Positions 13,135 to 25,841 of a DNA stretch of 64,000 nucleotides are shown here, piece after piece. The translations under genes were made by a program, and so were the position numbers. Source of the stretch: Ulva prolifera (taxonomy: Eukaryota; Chlorophyta; Ulvophyceae; Ulvales; Ulvaceae); assembly GCA_023078555.1 (NCBI GenBank), contig CM041196.1, positions 12,418,985 through 12,482,984 on the forward strand, given 5' to 3'. How positions within the stretch are numbered: position 1 is the first letter of the stretch; every line of letters begins with the position of its first letter. The notes under the pieces were generated by a model. That model worked only from the letters and a program-made list of their open reading frames with translations. It was not told the origin of the DNA and did no database searches.

Positions 13135-13482
13135 TGTCACAATGCATGAGCCTGCGGGCAGCAGCGTGGTGACAGGTGCACCCATGCACGGATGATCCGC
13201 GGATCCGGTGTAGGGGAAAGCCGCCAGCCGGGATTGACTCGATGTAGTGAGGGAGATCCTGCGAGGATCTCCCGCCGTAATCTTGACTATTCAGTGTGCA
13301 TATAAGTCTGTGCACACACAGAGCTGTAACCATTCTCTTACTGTTTCCCGGTACTAGCACTCCCCTTTAAGCGTTTCCTCGGTTCTACCTCTGTGCGCAG
13401 CAGGTATGGAACGCTGGCTGTCCTGACCTGACATGTACTAAAGACTGCTCGTCTGAACTGACAAGATAGAGCATTTCTGACA
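13135..13482 (+). repeat. Copia 3' LTR
   Basis: A near-identical copy of 6928-7276, preceded by ggtttatgggggag and followed by the GTTGG target duplication. Confidence 0.92.
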
Positions 13483-13487
13483 GTTGG

Positions 13488-16400
13488 CGCAGAGAACATG
13501 TTCGAGCCACCAAAAGCTCCATTGCCTAATGAGACAATTGTTTTTGTTTCAAAACGTCCGCTTAAGACGGACCATCCTAATGAATTTGCGAACTTTGAGC
13601 ATATGCATGAGGACGATGAACTCGTGTATGCGCCTAAGTTACAATTCGCACACGTTCCCGGAAAGAAATCTTTGGTGTTCGAAGGGTTATTGGACCACTC
13701 ATATTGTCGGTTCTTCCTCGATAGCGGTGCCACGCACTCTGTTGTGTCACTAGATTTTGTGCAAACGAACCACGTGAAATTCACACCAACGTCTCACTAT
13801 AGCGCATCGATGGCGGATGGTACCGGCGTCTCCATTCATGGAGTTGTTCGGGACCTCCACATCAAATTTGGTGCCTTTCGGGTCAAAAGCACATTTCTTG
13901 TGGTCGACGTGCCGAAGTACGATGCCGTGCTCGGCATGGACTTCCTCCATAGGCACAATCCCGTGTTGAATTGGCGCAAGCGGTACATGGATTTAACGTT
14001 ACCAACGCGACATGGTTCGCGTCAAGTGCACGTGGCAGCGTATCGTGAGGGTTGTCAGGTTCCTTCGATCGACTCTGACATTCGAACTTTGCTCTTTGGA
14101 TGCATTCGCTAAGAGCATACGACGTGATAGTCATGACGACATTGATGACGCGTTTATCGCGTGTGTGACGCCAGTCATGAATTCTGTCGATGCAAGCAAT
14201 GCTCATGAGTCTTTGGGTTTGGGTTCGACCCACCCCGGTGTCACTGCGATCATCCAAGAATATTCGGATGTCTTGGTCTCCCAAATTCCCGGCGGGCTTC
14301 CGCCCGAAGGACTTGATGCACATGGTAGACCCATTGAACACACCATTGAGACCGATCCGAACGTTGCGCCTTTCAAACGATCTGCAAGGCCTTTCACGGC
14401 CGAGGAGGACGCAGAAATCAAACGTTACATTGCGGATTTCATGGCAAAGGGGTGAATCACTCCATCTCTGTCTCCATGGGCGGCACCAGTCCTTTTTGTG
14501 CCCAAAAAGGTTGACCCCGTTACGGGCAAACGTTCATGGCGAATGTGCATATCGTATGTGAATCTGAATTCAAAAACTCTGAACCGCATTGCATACCGGT
14601 TGCCGCGCATCTCGGACTTGCTCGAACGCATTGCGGGAGCTCGTTACTTCAGCAAAATCGATTTGCTTGACGGTTACTATCAAGTACGTATGCGTGATTC
14701 AGACATCCCTAAGACGGGCTTCACAACTCCGTATGGCAACTTTGAATTCAGAGTGATGCCAATGGGTTTATGCGGTGCACCTTCGACATTCCAATACCTC
14801 ATGGACAACACGTTCCGTGCAGACTTGACGCTGCCGGATGGTACCATTGTCCCATCGAATCGTGTCATAGCCATTTACTTGGATGACATATGCATTTTCA
14901 GTATGACCGAATCTGAGCACCTCATGCACATACGCGCTGTTTTGCAGCGCCTGCGTGAACACAAGTTGTTTGTCAAGCCAACTAAATGTGAATGGATGCG
15001 ACAGCAAATTGAGTTCTTAGGACATATTGTCTCTGCTCAAGGAATGTCCATTCAGCCTCAAAAGGCAAGTGCTTTGTCTGATTGGCCCGCGCCCACATCT
15101 GTGCAGGAAATTCGATCTGCGCTGGGAACCTTCGGATTCTGGCGTCAGTACATTCGGGATTACGCGGGAATGACAACGCCGTTGACAGCCCTGCTTGGCA
15201 AGGGCGTCGTCTGGCGGTGGCGAGAAGACGTCGTAGCAGCAGCATTCAACTCATTGAAGCGTGCGATCGCAACTGCTCCTATCTTAATGCATGCTGATCC
15301 TGCAAAGCCTTTTGTGATAGTTAGTGACGCATCTGATTATGGAGTGGGTGCATCGCTTGAGCAATGCGACGTCAACAATCGCCGACGCCCTGTGTCCTTT
15401 TTCTCGCACAAACTTAATAAATGCGAACGCAAGTATCCAGTTCATGAACGTGAGTTGCTTGCGATTGTGCTTGCATTACGTGTCTGGCGCCATCTGCTTT
15501 ATGGCTCCGACTTCCAGGTGCACTGCAAGACGGACCATCGTCCTCTGCAGCATTTATTGACACAATGCAATCTTTCGCCAAGACAGGTAAGATGGCAACA
15601 GTATTTGTCTGAGTTCAATCTGTCGGTTGACTATGTGCCTGGCAAGGAAAACACGTTCGCTGACGGATTATCCCGTCGCCCTGACTTGCGTCTGATGATG
15701 GTCTCCGCACTTGCAGACATCAATGATACATTGACAGAGATTAAAGATGGATGCAGAGCCACTGTGGAAGCGAAGCGATTGATGGGAAAGGCTCGCACAG
15801 CTAAAGGCAGTGCGAAATCTCCATACCGTCTGTTGCATGGCCTGCTGTATTACGTCGCGAAAGGCAAGCATCGTGTATATGTGCCTGCCTACAAGAACTT
15901 ACGGACGCGATTGATATCTGCGTATCACGACTTGCCTGTCGCAGGTCATCTTGGTTGGCACAAGAGCTACGACGCTCTGTCTCAACACCACTACTGGCCG
16001 AACATGACTGAAGATGTACAGTCTTACGTTCGTAGGTGTCCCACTTGTCAGCGTGCCAAGATCACGCTGCAACCTAAGCCTCTGTTGCATCCCTTGCCGG
16101 TTCCCGATCGTCCCTTTTCGCACATCACCCTCGACTGGTTGAGCGGTTTTCCGATGAGTAGCAAGAATCACAATTGCTTGCTTAATATCATTGATCGTTT
16201 CTCCAAATGGGCTATCGTTGTTCCGTGCACGAAGACAATGAACACACAACAGTTATGCGACGTGCTTTATGAGCGCGTCTTCTCCTGGGTTGGGCTGCCC
16301 GAATCAATCATAGGTGACAGAGATTCACGATTAACTACATCTCGCATGCGTGATCTCAAACGAGCCATGGGAATGCGTGTGATTAACAGTACTGCGTATC

Positions 16401-17453
16401 ACCTACAAACCGATGGACAAACAGAGAACTTCCATCGCACTCTGCTCAGCATGATGAGAGCATTTGTCAACAAATATCATTCCAATTGGGAGGACATTTT
16501 GCCTTCACTGCTGTATGCATACCACAACACCATCCATACAGCCACAGGCTTCACGCCTGTCATGAATTCCGTCGAAACTAGGTCAAAGCTAGTCAAAGCA
16601 CTCAACTGTGCAGCGAGAGCTACTCGCACCTCTAACAAACACCTAGTTTGTTACAACGCCACATCGACTGCTGTTTGGTTGGACACCGCGTCACCTCCGT
16701 GCCCCATTGCTGACTGTCCCGGGTTCTGAGTATCCTGAGATTGAGGAATGGCTGGTGCAGAGGCAAGCTGACTTGCTGAAGGCTGGCATAAGCTTGGAAG
16801 CCGCTAGGGCTGCCATGATTCGTGCCTACAAGCCTGCTACCAATGCGCATGAATATTGTGTTGGGAATCTGGTCAAGGTTTCCACCCGTGTTCTGCCTAT
16901 CCGTTGTGCTTCTACTCAGGCTCCTAAGCTGATGGCCCGGTACATTGGTCCTTTTGAAGTGACCGAGATTGTTGCTGCCGGTGCTATTAGGCTGAAGCTG
17001 CCTGATGCGTACAACACGACTCATGATGTCTTCAGCGTGCATGACATCCGTCCCTGGCTGCATGCTGCTGGTAGACAGCTTGATCTGGACTATCCAGAGG
17101 TTGTGGCACATCCTTGTCTCAATCGTGTTGTACAGGTACTGGATCGCAAAAGGTTCGGCCCTGCACCTCGCGGAGCTGAGCCACTGGACATCCCGGCCCA
17201 GTATCTGGTCGTCCGGATCGACGGCACCACTGAGTGGCTGCCACTGAGTCGTATGACTGAAGACGAGGAGCGCGGACTTATCAAGAAGTTCGAGTATCGC
17301 TTCCCTCGTTCACTCATCCGTCCTTGCGCCCCGGTTTCGGCGTATCCTCCTGAGGATCGTATTGATGCTGAAGATGTGGACTCTGATGACGAAATCAACG
17401 TTGAGTTGGCTAACTCATTAGAAGAACGCTTCGGTCCTCGCGGGCTGAGCTGA
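13488..17453 (+). mobile_element. Gypsy pol region (protease, RT, RNase H, integrase)
   Basis: The Gypsy element resumes after the Copia insertion. The protease active site FLDSGATHS lies near 13717; the reverse transcriptase has YLDDICIF near 14875; RNase H carries VSDASDYGVG near 15320; the integrase zinc finger (AGHLGWHKSYDAL with CPTC) spans about 15.93-16.06 kb and the core starts TLDWLSGFP near 16125. The C-terminal part (YIGPFEVTEIV, near 16940) matches the integrase tail of Ty3/Gypsy elements. The region contains a few disruptions and is treated as a fossil. Confidence 0.85.
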
Positions 17454-17749
17454 AGCTCTGGGTCCACCCTGTTTTTGGGAATAAGACGATGAAGATAATT
17501 TGGGATTGTTTATGGGCCTATCCATCAGTTCGCCTTGAGCTGACTTGGATTCTACTGCGTTGACTGATGTGTCCAGCCACGAGCTGATGCCAGCTTCGGG
17601 CTGATGCCAGCTGTTAAGCTAATGATGATTCCTGTTTTGTTTTATTTGATAACCTCTAGGATAGAAGATTTTGATATGACCATCTCAATGTGAGAGTCTG
17701 GACTTGCCGGGAGGAGTGTGCTGGAAGGACATGTGCACGTGTCTACTTT

Positions 17750-17784
17750 CAGCCTTGGCTGCCCTGCAACGACAGCCAAGGCTG
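17750..17784. repeat. Perfect 12-bp inverted repeat
   Basis: The arms CAGCCTTGGCTG (17750-17761) and CAGCCAAGGCTG (17773-17784) are separated by 11 bases. It lies immediately past the presumed right end of the Gypsy element. Confidence 0.75.
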
Positions 17785-18111
17785 TCAAGATGGTTCTGAC
17801 ATTATACTCATATATCCAATGCAGTTTTCCGATGGAGCACGAAACTTGGATTCCACACCCAATCGTTACGCTTACCTAGATGGGTAACCGAACGCATGCA
17901 TGTAACCAGCAGTTGTAGCACAGCAATCTGTACATGTATACCTCCATCAGAGCACTCGTTACACGCAGCACTGCTGCAGACAAGACGCTGGTTAGTCTCA
18001 TCGAGTGTGCACGGGGGTTAATGCGCGTGCCTGAGTTGGTAAGCATGGTGACTGTGCATGATGACGTGGAAGGGAGCGTACCTGGCCGCCGCGTAAAGTC
18101 GCGTAGCAGAA

Positions 18112-18185
18112 ATGAAAGTAAGAATTGAACCGATGACATCATGAGTATACACGACATGCGCTAACCATTGGGGCTCACCTGAAGC
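18112..18185 (-). repeat. Degenerate tRNA-like segment, possible SINE head
   Basis: Read on the - strand, the segment carries AATGGTTAGCGCA, resembling a Pol III A box, and CGGTTCAATTC, resembling a B box, about 35 bases apart. The T stem and acceptor stem do not pair well, so it is not a working tRNA gene; a decayed tRNA-derived repeat is the best guess. Confidence 0.3.
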
Positions 18186-20035
18186 AACGAGTCCTTTGTT
18201 AGGTGTCTCCTCCCTTGATTATGTCATCTATATCCTTGGATCCCCAGATATGGATATCCCACAACACTTCCCCGGTCATTTTTAGGTATACCTCCCTCAG
18301 GTCACGCCACCACGTGGGTGGGGGTGTCACGCGCAGTTGACGACCGCGTGTATGTGGATGTGACGTCTGCCACGAGCAGTCACCACCAGAACGTGCAACT
18401 GCCCAGCAATGCAACGTGAAGACGAACGACTGCTGTCTGCTGTCCCACTAAAAGAAGCTTGAAGGGGTTTTTAAAAGAGGCAGCGCTGCGATGCGTGCAT
18501 GCCTGCGATGTTGGCCAGTGCGGGCTGCAAAACAAAGTGCCTTTCGCCAGAAGCTTGTCTCTGCGAGCAAGGCTGGCTTACAGCTGAGCAGCAATGCAGC
18601 CTCTGATTCAATGTTTTCGTGTAGTGTGGGCGTGCTTGCATGCCAGCACTGTCTTGTCTTCGCGATCGGGTGTTGCAATTGGCAGGAAACCACTGCAAGG
18701 ACCTGCCCAGCTGTTGCGTAATAATCAGGGCTGAACGCAAAGCAAACAAAAACATTCGGAAACATATCGTTTAATGTCATAGCACTGTGGCGATGTTATA
18801 TTAGAGCGACGATCTGCATTGTCACGCGCGGCTACTTAGAGCAAATCAATTGCCTTTGCGGAGCAGTTTGCGGCTGTTCCAATACTGTACAGGGATGTGG
18901 TCAGCAGTAAACAACAGAGAATTTGTGGTTCATTTTAGTGTGTCGAGAGCTGCTGCAGAGCCGCGGGCCAGGTCAACATAAGTGTTAGCATCTGCGGAGC
19001 TTTTGCAACGCAAACGCATTTATAGACTGACCACCCAACCAATATCCACACACTGGCACTATTGTTTCTTCGCTGCAACGGAGCTGTGTTGCAGCAAACA
19101 CGCGGCCTGGCGGAGAGGCACGGGGCACTGCATCAACACGGCAACACGGCAATCTCCCCAACACGGCAGCAACTGCATAAGCTCAACGACCAGCATGTAA
19201 GGTAGTGGAGCGGCTTCACTTTAGCAAGCACTTGTTTTAGATTGCAGCCAATTTGCAGGCCCCGCTGCAGGCTCGTGGCAACGTTGTCCTGACCAACCAG
19301 GCCGCACAGCGCCTATCAATGTCCAGACAGCACAGTAAGAAACAACTGCAATGTGTACACGCTCAATGCGTCTAAATTATTGGACCGCCGCGAGCGCGAG
19401 CGCAGCTGCAGCGCCATGGCAGTGCCACTGCATGGCATGTGACCCCGGTGGTCATGCTCGGTTCGTAAAGCACAACGCATGACGGTGTCGGTCACGTGGG
19501 TCAGGCTGAGGGAGGTAACTTTAGAGAGGAGCACTTCCCCTTTTAACGAGGATCGAGCGTAGGGAGATCCAGATCTGATAACTGTGGGATATCTTCGATA
19601 CTCCTGATGGAATGTTGGAACCTTCTATTCGCGTCCCGAGTCCACGGGGGCCCAACCCATTGTAAACGAACTCATATAACTGGGACTCCCTTAAGCTCGA
19701 GAGCTATGCTGAATGGGATGCGATCGCTCGGGAGGAGCGCACACAGCGGAAGGTGTAAGGAAGATGGAAGCTGTAAGGCAGATTACGAAGTCTGCTCATC
19801 GATACCTGTGTAGGACGCGAGGTCCCTTGTCTCCGAGCGGAGTACCTTGGAATGATTGACAGTGGAAGCATGGGCTTACGGCCAGGCACGAGGACCTATG
19901 CGGCAACAATAAACAGAGATTGGATGCGTGTACGCAGGACAAAATGGAGGAAGTGCTCAATAGAAGCGCCCCATCCGAACCAGTGCGAACTGTGTCGGAC
20001 CCAGCAAGCGCGCAGTATAAATACTGCTTGTGATG

Positions 20036-20040
20036 CCCCC

Positions 20041-20070
<30 letters not shown>
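20036..20070 (+). repeat. Poly-C tract
   Basis: A run of about 29 Cs preceded by a second short C run. Such tracts are prone to length error in assembly. Confidence 0.85.
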
Positions 20071-20071
<1 letters not shown>

Positions 20072-21779
20072 GCTATGGCTGGCCTCGCCAAGATGCTGCG
20101 CACCCTACGCAGTCATCTGATGAAATTCACAATAAGTGAGGGATCCCCAGTGACTTGTGGTGACACGCTGGAATGCGTGAGTGTTTGACCATTATCTGTG
20201 CGCAGTGCGTGGTGCATGAGGATCTCTGAGGGAGGCTGCGCACGATGCAGCCCCATGAGCGGGCATGGCGTGGTGCGAGCCAGAGATCGACACGCTGAAA
20301 GCTGATCTCATCCCGAGATTGTGCGCGATAACGTGCAGCATCTTGACATAGCCGCCACAGTGTGTAACTAGAGGGGCGCGCGGGACTGAACTATCCGTGC
20401 CTGTGTACATTTTGACGTGCACAGCTGAGTCTGACGGCGCACAAGCGCAACGCGTCTCCGCTACGCGTGCGGCTGCCCGATCTGGCGGATGGTTGTAACT
20501 TGCCGCACAGGCGGCCTCATAAGCTTAGGTCACCTGTGTTCGCGTGCATGATTACGTGCACGACTTTTTATGAACTGACTTCGTGAAATGCAACAGAGTG
20601 TGTGACTGTGCAAGTGTGTGCGGCGCAAGCGCCACGTGTATGTATCTTGTGGGATTCTGACTTGGTGATCTTCGTGTAGCACGAGGATCTCAGTATATAC
20701 AAGTGTACCTTGACACGTACATGCGTATGACTGTACAACATGACTCAATGCATGTTACATGCATTGTGACCACTGGCGTGCGCCAGCGTGAGGTGCTATC
20801 TCACGACAGCTGCACTGCAACTCAATTGTATGTTCTCCCTACACCAACACAATTGTACGTATTGTGCGCATTGCAATGTATACTACCGCCTTCCTTCATA
20901 GTGGTAATTCATAGTGGTAATGCCTACACATCAAACAGATCTGTAAGTTGATGTTCTTCATCCTCGGTGAACACCTACCCCTTCCCGCCATCATCCTTTG
21001 AGTTGCACTGTTGTGCACTTTCTGCTGCCTCATGTTCAGCCAACTCCTCTCCTTGTAGTCCGCGAGATCAGCAAAGATGCTGTTGAATGCAATGTCGTCC
21101 TCCATGACCTGCAACAAGCGATCTTGTTGTTGTGTTGCCACATCAGTGCTCTCAAGCATGTGGCCGTTCATCTCGACCTACATCAGTTGCATTTGGCGTT
21201 GTGTGAGTATTGAACGACGCTGATGGGAAATTGTTGCGCACGTAACACCACAGGCGCTCTACACCTAGCGCACTTTTGCTGCATAAACGCGCAGAGCGAA
21301 GGGTCGCCGCAGGCCCTTTGGGCACGGCCGCTGATAGAATGCCAGGGGGGTTTCATCATTGCTATGCTTGGAAAGGTGCTTATCTGTGACGCCAAATGAT
21401 GCGCGCCGATGATCTGGATGCACCTTCAAACACAACAATATGTTGGCAATCATTGATATCCACACCAGGCAAGGTAGACATTTGACAGATGGCAGAAATG
21501 TGTTTGGCACACGACAACAAAACACACAACAGTACAACAGAACATGCAAAGGAGAAGCACATCCCGACAAACATGCACATCGCTTTGCATGATGTTGTCA
21601 GAACACCTATCTTATGCAGGTCAGGCCCGTAGTCCATGTTCACGTTAGCTTAGGTAGCCAACATTTCATACGTGCTGCGCACAGAGTCAGAACCGAGGAA
21701 TGCTAGGAGGAGATGCTAATATGCTCCTACCATGACCCGGTTGGCCCGCACGCGTCCCGGATGTAGCCTACAGCCGCTA

Positions 21780-22875
21780 ATGTTTGAGCAAGTCGGAATG
21801 CTCAGTCAAACACGCGGTGATTACATGTGGGGTTGCGTAGAGGAGATCACCGCGCACGGCATTTACCTCCTCCCCCACTTCTAACATTTTCAGTCTGAGC
21901 CATCGCTGACCCACAGTAACACCTATCGCCTCCAGGTGAGTGTATACACACATCACATCACCACATTAAGGCCCGTGGGTTGTGGGGTTGCAACAAATGT
22001 ATTAGTTTGCGACAACGAATTGAAACTTTTCCACAGTCTGTGTATTTCAACTTCAGTGCTAGGCCTATACTTTGCGGTCAAATAGGCCCATGCTTCACAA
22101 GGATGTGTCGCGCGGTAGACAGCCGTCCTGTCCGCGTCAGGCAAAGACATTTAGACATGAGTCCTTGCTCAAGCATGGACACGCTCTTCGTGTGCATATG
22201 CTGTGTACTGCAACAGATGGTGTACCTCGAGTTGGCCTAACCACAAAAAGAATTTCTACTCGTACGCAACGAAGCTTTCATTCTTCCACTCAGGCAGCTT
22301 TTTTTAGGGTCAAAACTGGCTCGCTATGTCCCCGAGATGCACGCAACGCTTCGGTCAACGTCTCGAGCATGATGAGCGGCTCAGTGTGACTTGCATTAAT
22401 TTTCAACATGAGATGTACCTCCTAAGTGCTCTGCCATGTATGGGAAGCGTTCGGCATTGGGATAGCCCGACCGCCTCTGAGAAGCGTGCCCGCGGGCTTT
22501 TCCTTCTGCATCTCGCTGAGCTGCTCCTCAACGGGCACTTGCTGATCAGCCTCGCCCTCGTCTTCCTCAAAGAGAGGATTCTGGTCCTGGTTATCGCCGG
22601 GAAGATCGGCGTTAGACAGCCTGCACTAGGATAAGCGATTATTTGTCGCGCGCAGCAACCGATTGGTGGCTCGCAAGCCGACAGGTTGAGAAATGGGGGA
22701 ACTCATTTGCTTTTCCCGGCGCTGATCATGAAAACAAGCGTCTTGCAGTGTATCTGACAACAACATGCTACGAGATGATTTAAGTGATGCATGCGCTTGT
22801 GGCCGCAGCCTTAGCGCCGGCAGAACAGGAGAACGCATGCCGTGTTTGCGCGCAGACTTTGGTCAACGGCTCCTG
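21780..22875 (-). mobile_element. Relic of the same Copia family (leader and gag only)
   Basis: Read on the - strand, the stretch matches the leader and gag of the intact Copia at 7.33-8.42 kb: the tctgcgcgcaga leader, the cggcttgcgagcca segment and the protein motifs MSLPDADRT and LTAKYRPSTE. No LTR or pol is attached. It is heavily broken and clearly older than the full-length copy. Confidence 0.8.
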
Positions 22876-23900
22876 AACAAGCACTAGCACTGCTGAACAC
22901 CTCTTACAGGGGCAACAATCAACCACCTTGATAGGGAACCCCTTGATAACTCAACTACACTCTCCAGTTCTCACATTATCAAGGATCGATCCGGGTACAA
23001 CTGTCATTGAAACATCTTCCATCCGAGGAGGTGTAATGGGCCCCCGAAGGAGATCACTCGGAGCGATTGCACCTTCGCCGACCGGACAGCCAACCCCGTG
23101 TGCGTAATAGCAATATATCACCCGATGACCGTCGGCAAACAACTCACCAAATTCTACCACTGGTATCAATACAAGCCGATGCATCGGTTGTAGTCACATC
23201 AAATACATACAGCAACAAAGTACCTCAAGATCAAAAAGTGAAAGTATGCTTGCCACACCGCACATCATTTGCGGTGCTGGAAGCATAGTGTTTGAACATG
23301 AGACCATATGACCGGACTATCATGACATGCGGATACATACATTCATCACACAATGTGCATAATGATTGTTGCTAGTTTCTGCAAGCAGGGGTTCATAAGG
23401 GCCAAGCACATCCACCCCCACGCCTGACGCCTCAGTCCCCGCCGCACAACCGTCGGCCGGGCCAAGCCCGACCGCTCCCGATGAGGGCGGGCCCAGCGCA
23501 CCCAACCCCACGCCTGACGGAGCCTTGACAGGCACTGCTGCCGCATCAAAGGGAAACAGTCGGCGCGTCTCCCCGGCGCACCTAACATTGCCTCCGGCGC
23601 AGGCTAACCGAACTTCCGGCGAAGCCTAACGGTAAGCTGACACAGCTGTGGTCGCCCAGATCAACCGGCTTTGGTGCCAGGGCCGGCCCGGGGGAAGGCA
23701 AGCCAGACAAACCGTTGAATAGTTCCGATGATGATGTGCCCATGACACCGAAGGGGGGTGTCACGGTTCACCTGGGTCATTTTGGGGAGGCCTTGTTTGT
23801 TTAGGTGGGGTTGCCCACACTCGCGAGAGGATAGCCCACAACGTGGCTGGAGTCACCTCACCTATGTCTAGGCCTAGCCCATGCATGCGCCAGATATACA
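22876..23900. other. Unassigned stretch
   Basis: The - strand frames at 22951-23184 and 23320-23588 are open and moderately protein-like but have no motif that I recognise. They could belong to a decayed transposon that includes the protease-like fragment at 23928. Confidence 0.35.
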
Positions 23901-23927
23901 ACACTACCTAGGTAGGGTGCGATTGTA

Positions 23928-24119
23928 GTGCCTAGCCAAGACATGTCCGGGATTTGCGATGGGGATGTGTCCTGGAGTCACCGCCGGGCCGCCTGGTTCG
24001 GAAGACGGCTGCTAAAAGCACATGCATTTGACATGGTGTGCAGCTTGGTGCCCGTCCCACGGAACGGCCATTGGGCACTCGTTGTCATCTGGCATCCATG
24101 TACGCCCCACTCATTGTGA
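23928..24119 (+). pseudogene. Possible Ulp1/C48-type cysteine protease fragment
   Basis: A 63-residue frame contains RRLLKAHAFDMVCSLVPVP followed by GHWALVVIWHP. The pattern of a hydrophobic strand, HW and another hydrophobic strand resembles the catalytic-histidine region of Ulp1-type proteases, which also occur as passengers in MULE and CACTA DNA transposons. The later Asp and Cys motifs are not found, so this is at most a fragment or a single exon. Confidence 0.3.
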
Positions 24120-25609
24120 CGGCCTGCGCCTGTGGGGTGGCCATGTGTTGACGTTGTGCGATGAGAGGGTTTTCTCGTGCGCCTAATGGGCAGCCCGGAG
24201 TGACATCATGCATGTCGTCGTCATGGTGCAGGGGTCATGAAACGAGGCCAGGCCCTAAGTACAGCTTCCTCTCCGGGCACACATGAGCAGATCCATGGCG
24301 CGCTGAGTGATGCCCTGTGCCACGCTCTCTACAACAATGATGACAAAATTGCTACTAACAAAGTTATGCATGTCGCAGCTGAACCCTTTCGTACGGCGGT
24401 GGCCATAGCACATCTGTCATTTCGAGACTATGTGTCATGCTACAGACAAGAGGAACTGCATGCATGGCCACCGGACATTTCTTGCCGACGTACGACATGA
24501 GTGCACCACAGGTAACGGCTCTGTAGCCCACTAGGTAGCTTGACAATTGCTGCGCATAGATCTTTGATTATAACAGTGGTAATGTGAATCGTCGTTCTGA
24601 AGCAGTGGGCAAGGGTTTGGCTGTCAAAGGAACATGTGCCAAGGCCACATCCGTGAACATGACTCTGTAGCAAAGTACTTTCTCATCATCATCGAGTTGT
24701 AAAAACACAAGCGGATTGCATAGGGCTGCAAATAACAAGTTAAGCTTGTCAAATGCTTATGATTTGGAGTTGATTGAGGTGTTTTATAATTAATTAACCC
24801 TTAAATCTGTTTCTAGCGATTAACTTGGCCAAGTTAATTGTAACTTGCATCAAATCAATCGTGGAAGTTATAACTTGATATTTTGATTTTTGAACTGTTT
24901 CTTTCACTCAACCTGACATATGCTGCCCTTGAGGCCACCCTCGGCTGTAAATGCGCATGTAAAGGCACAAGCTGCGTGATGTGCGCACACACTTCATACT
25001 GTGTTATGATGCAGACATACAAACGCACTGTTTGATGTCATGCTTCATTAGAGATGCTTACAGTTTGTGACAGCCGGTAGTCTTGCCAAGGATCCACCAG
25101 CTCTGCAAAGTTTGTGATTTCTGTGAAGTGGCATGCCACTTGACAATGGCTGCTTGTGTGTCATTGATTGAATACAACAATAACTGCGCCTGATGTCTCA
25201 GTGTAGTCACCAATGTGCGGCTCAAGGAGCGTTGACTTTGACACCGAGACAAACTATAGAGTACTGGCACTTCAACTGCACCGCGGTGCAAGCTCAAGCC
25301 CAGGAGCAACATACCGAGTGCACACACTGAGTAGCGGGTTGCAAAGTGCCAGCATTCTCTCAACAGGCCTAGCGGTCTTTGCCAAGGCTATCACGTCTGC
25401 TATAGGGTACACTGACACGAGCCGTATCTAGTTAAAATTAACCTATAATTAACCCTTAATTCGATGCCTAGAGCTAATATTAAGCGGCTTAAAACCCCCT
25501 TAATTTGCTGATTTAGCACTCAAGTAACTTTCACGAAAAAGGATCCCTAATTAGGTGTTCTAAATTAACCCTTAATTGCAAATACAGGTACCGTAATTTT
25601 CAGCCCTAC

Positions 25610-25669
25610 GGCTGCGGCCTAGTTTAAACTAGGCCGCAGCCAACTCCAAGAATTAATTCTTGGAGTTGG
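25610..25669. repeat. Two abutting perfect palindromes (32 bp and 30 bp)
   Basis: Bases 25610-25641 form a perfect palindrome centred on GTTTAAAC, and 25640-25669 form a second one centred on GAATTAATTC; they share the bases CC at 25640-25641. Neither has a loop. Each would extrude as a cruciform or form a self-dimer. They sit between AT-rich DNA and gene-free sequence. Confidence 0.9.
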
Positions 25670-25841
25670 TGCTTTTAGTGGCAAGTATATCTTGAACATG
25701 TCACAATCTTTGAATCTCGATGATGAACTCACGTAAGCTTTCTTGATACATCTCTTGGCTTCTTTCAAGAACCTGATCAGATTAGGGAAGTAAGCTTTTC
25801 GATTGTGCAATGATGTGATGGCAGCGTGGGGTGCGGGCATC

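Larger units (their letters stand above)
6928..13482 (+). mobile_element. Ty1/Copia LTR retrotransposon, near whole, nested in Gypsy
   Basis: It has two LTRs of about 348 bp, TG...CA ends (TGTCA/TGACA), a 5-bp target duplication, a primer-binding-like TGGTATCGGTGA right after the 5' LTR resembling the initiator-Met site used by many Copia elements, and a purine-rich tract before the 3' LTR. Inside, in order, are gag with a zinc knuckle (CFFCKKKGHLRANC, near 8565), aspartic protease (DSGSDMH, near 8695), integrase (about 9.4-10.0 kb), reverse transcriptase (LWVDDLFIF, near 12150) and RNase H (about 12.65-13.06 kb). The integrase-before-RT order is that of Copia. The LTRs differ at roughly a dozen positions, so the insertion is fairly young. 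It looks nearly whole, with perhaps one or two breaks; some changes of frame could be natural. Confidence 0.92.
4510..17735 (+). mobile_element. Ty3/Gypsy LTR retrotransposon, broken, split by a nested Copia element
   Basis: A + strand element with gag and pol parts in Ty3/Gypsy order (protease, reverse transcriptase, RNase H, integrase). It is interrupted at 6928-13482 by a Copia element. The left boundary is inferred from a roughly 20-base match between about 4508 and about 17714 beginning tgtgctggaagg; the right copy follows a purine-rich tract (gggaggag), as a polypurine tract precedes a 3' LTR. The right LTR would then be almost entirely lost, so the boundaries are tentative. The element is broken, with a handful of disruptions, and is older than the Copia insertion. 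The internal domains are still easy to read, so it is not ancient. Confidence 0.75.
17736..21779. other. Gene-free stretch with short repeats
   Basis: No reading frame here shows a domain or convincing splice phase. It holds a hairpin at 17750-17784, a degenerate tRNA-like segment near 18120, similar sequences in opposite orientation near 18.25 kb and 19.55 kb, and a run of about 29 Cs at 20042-20070. Confidence 0.5.

Noticed and set aside
18112-18185. Functional tRNA gene
   Set aside because: A and B boxes can be suggested, but the T and acceptor stems do not pair; kept only as a degenerate tRNA-like repeat.
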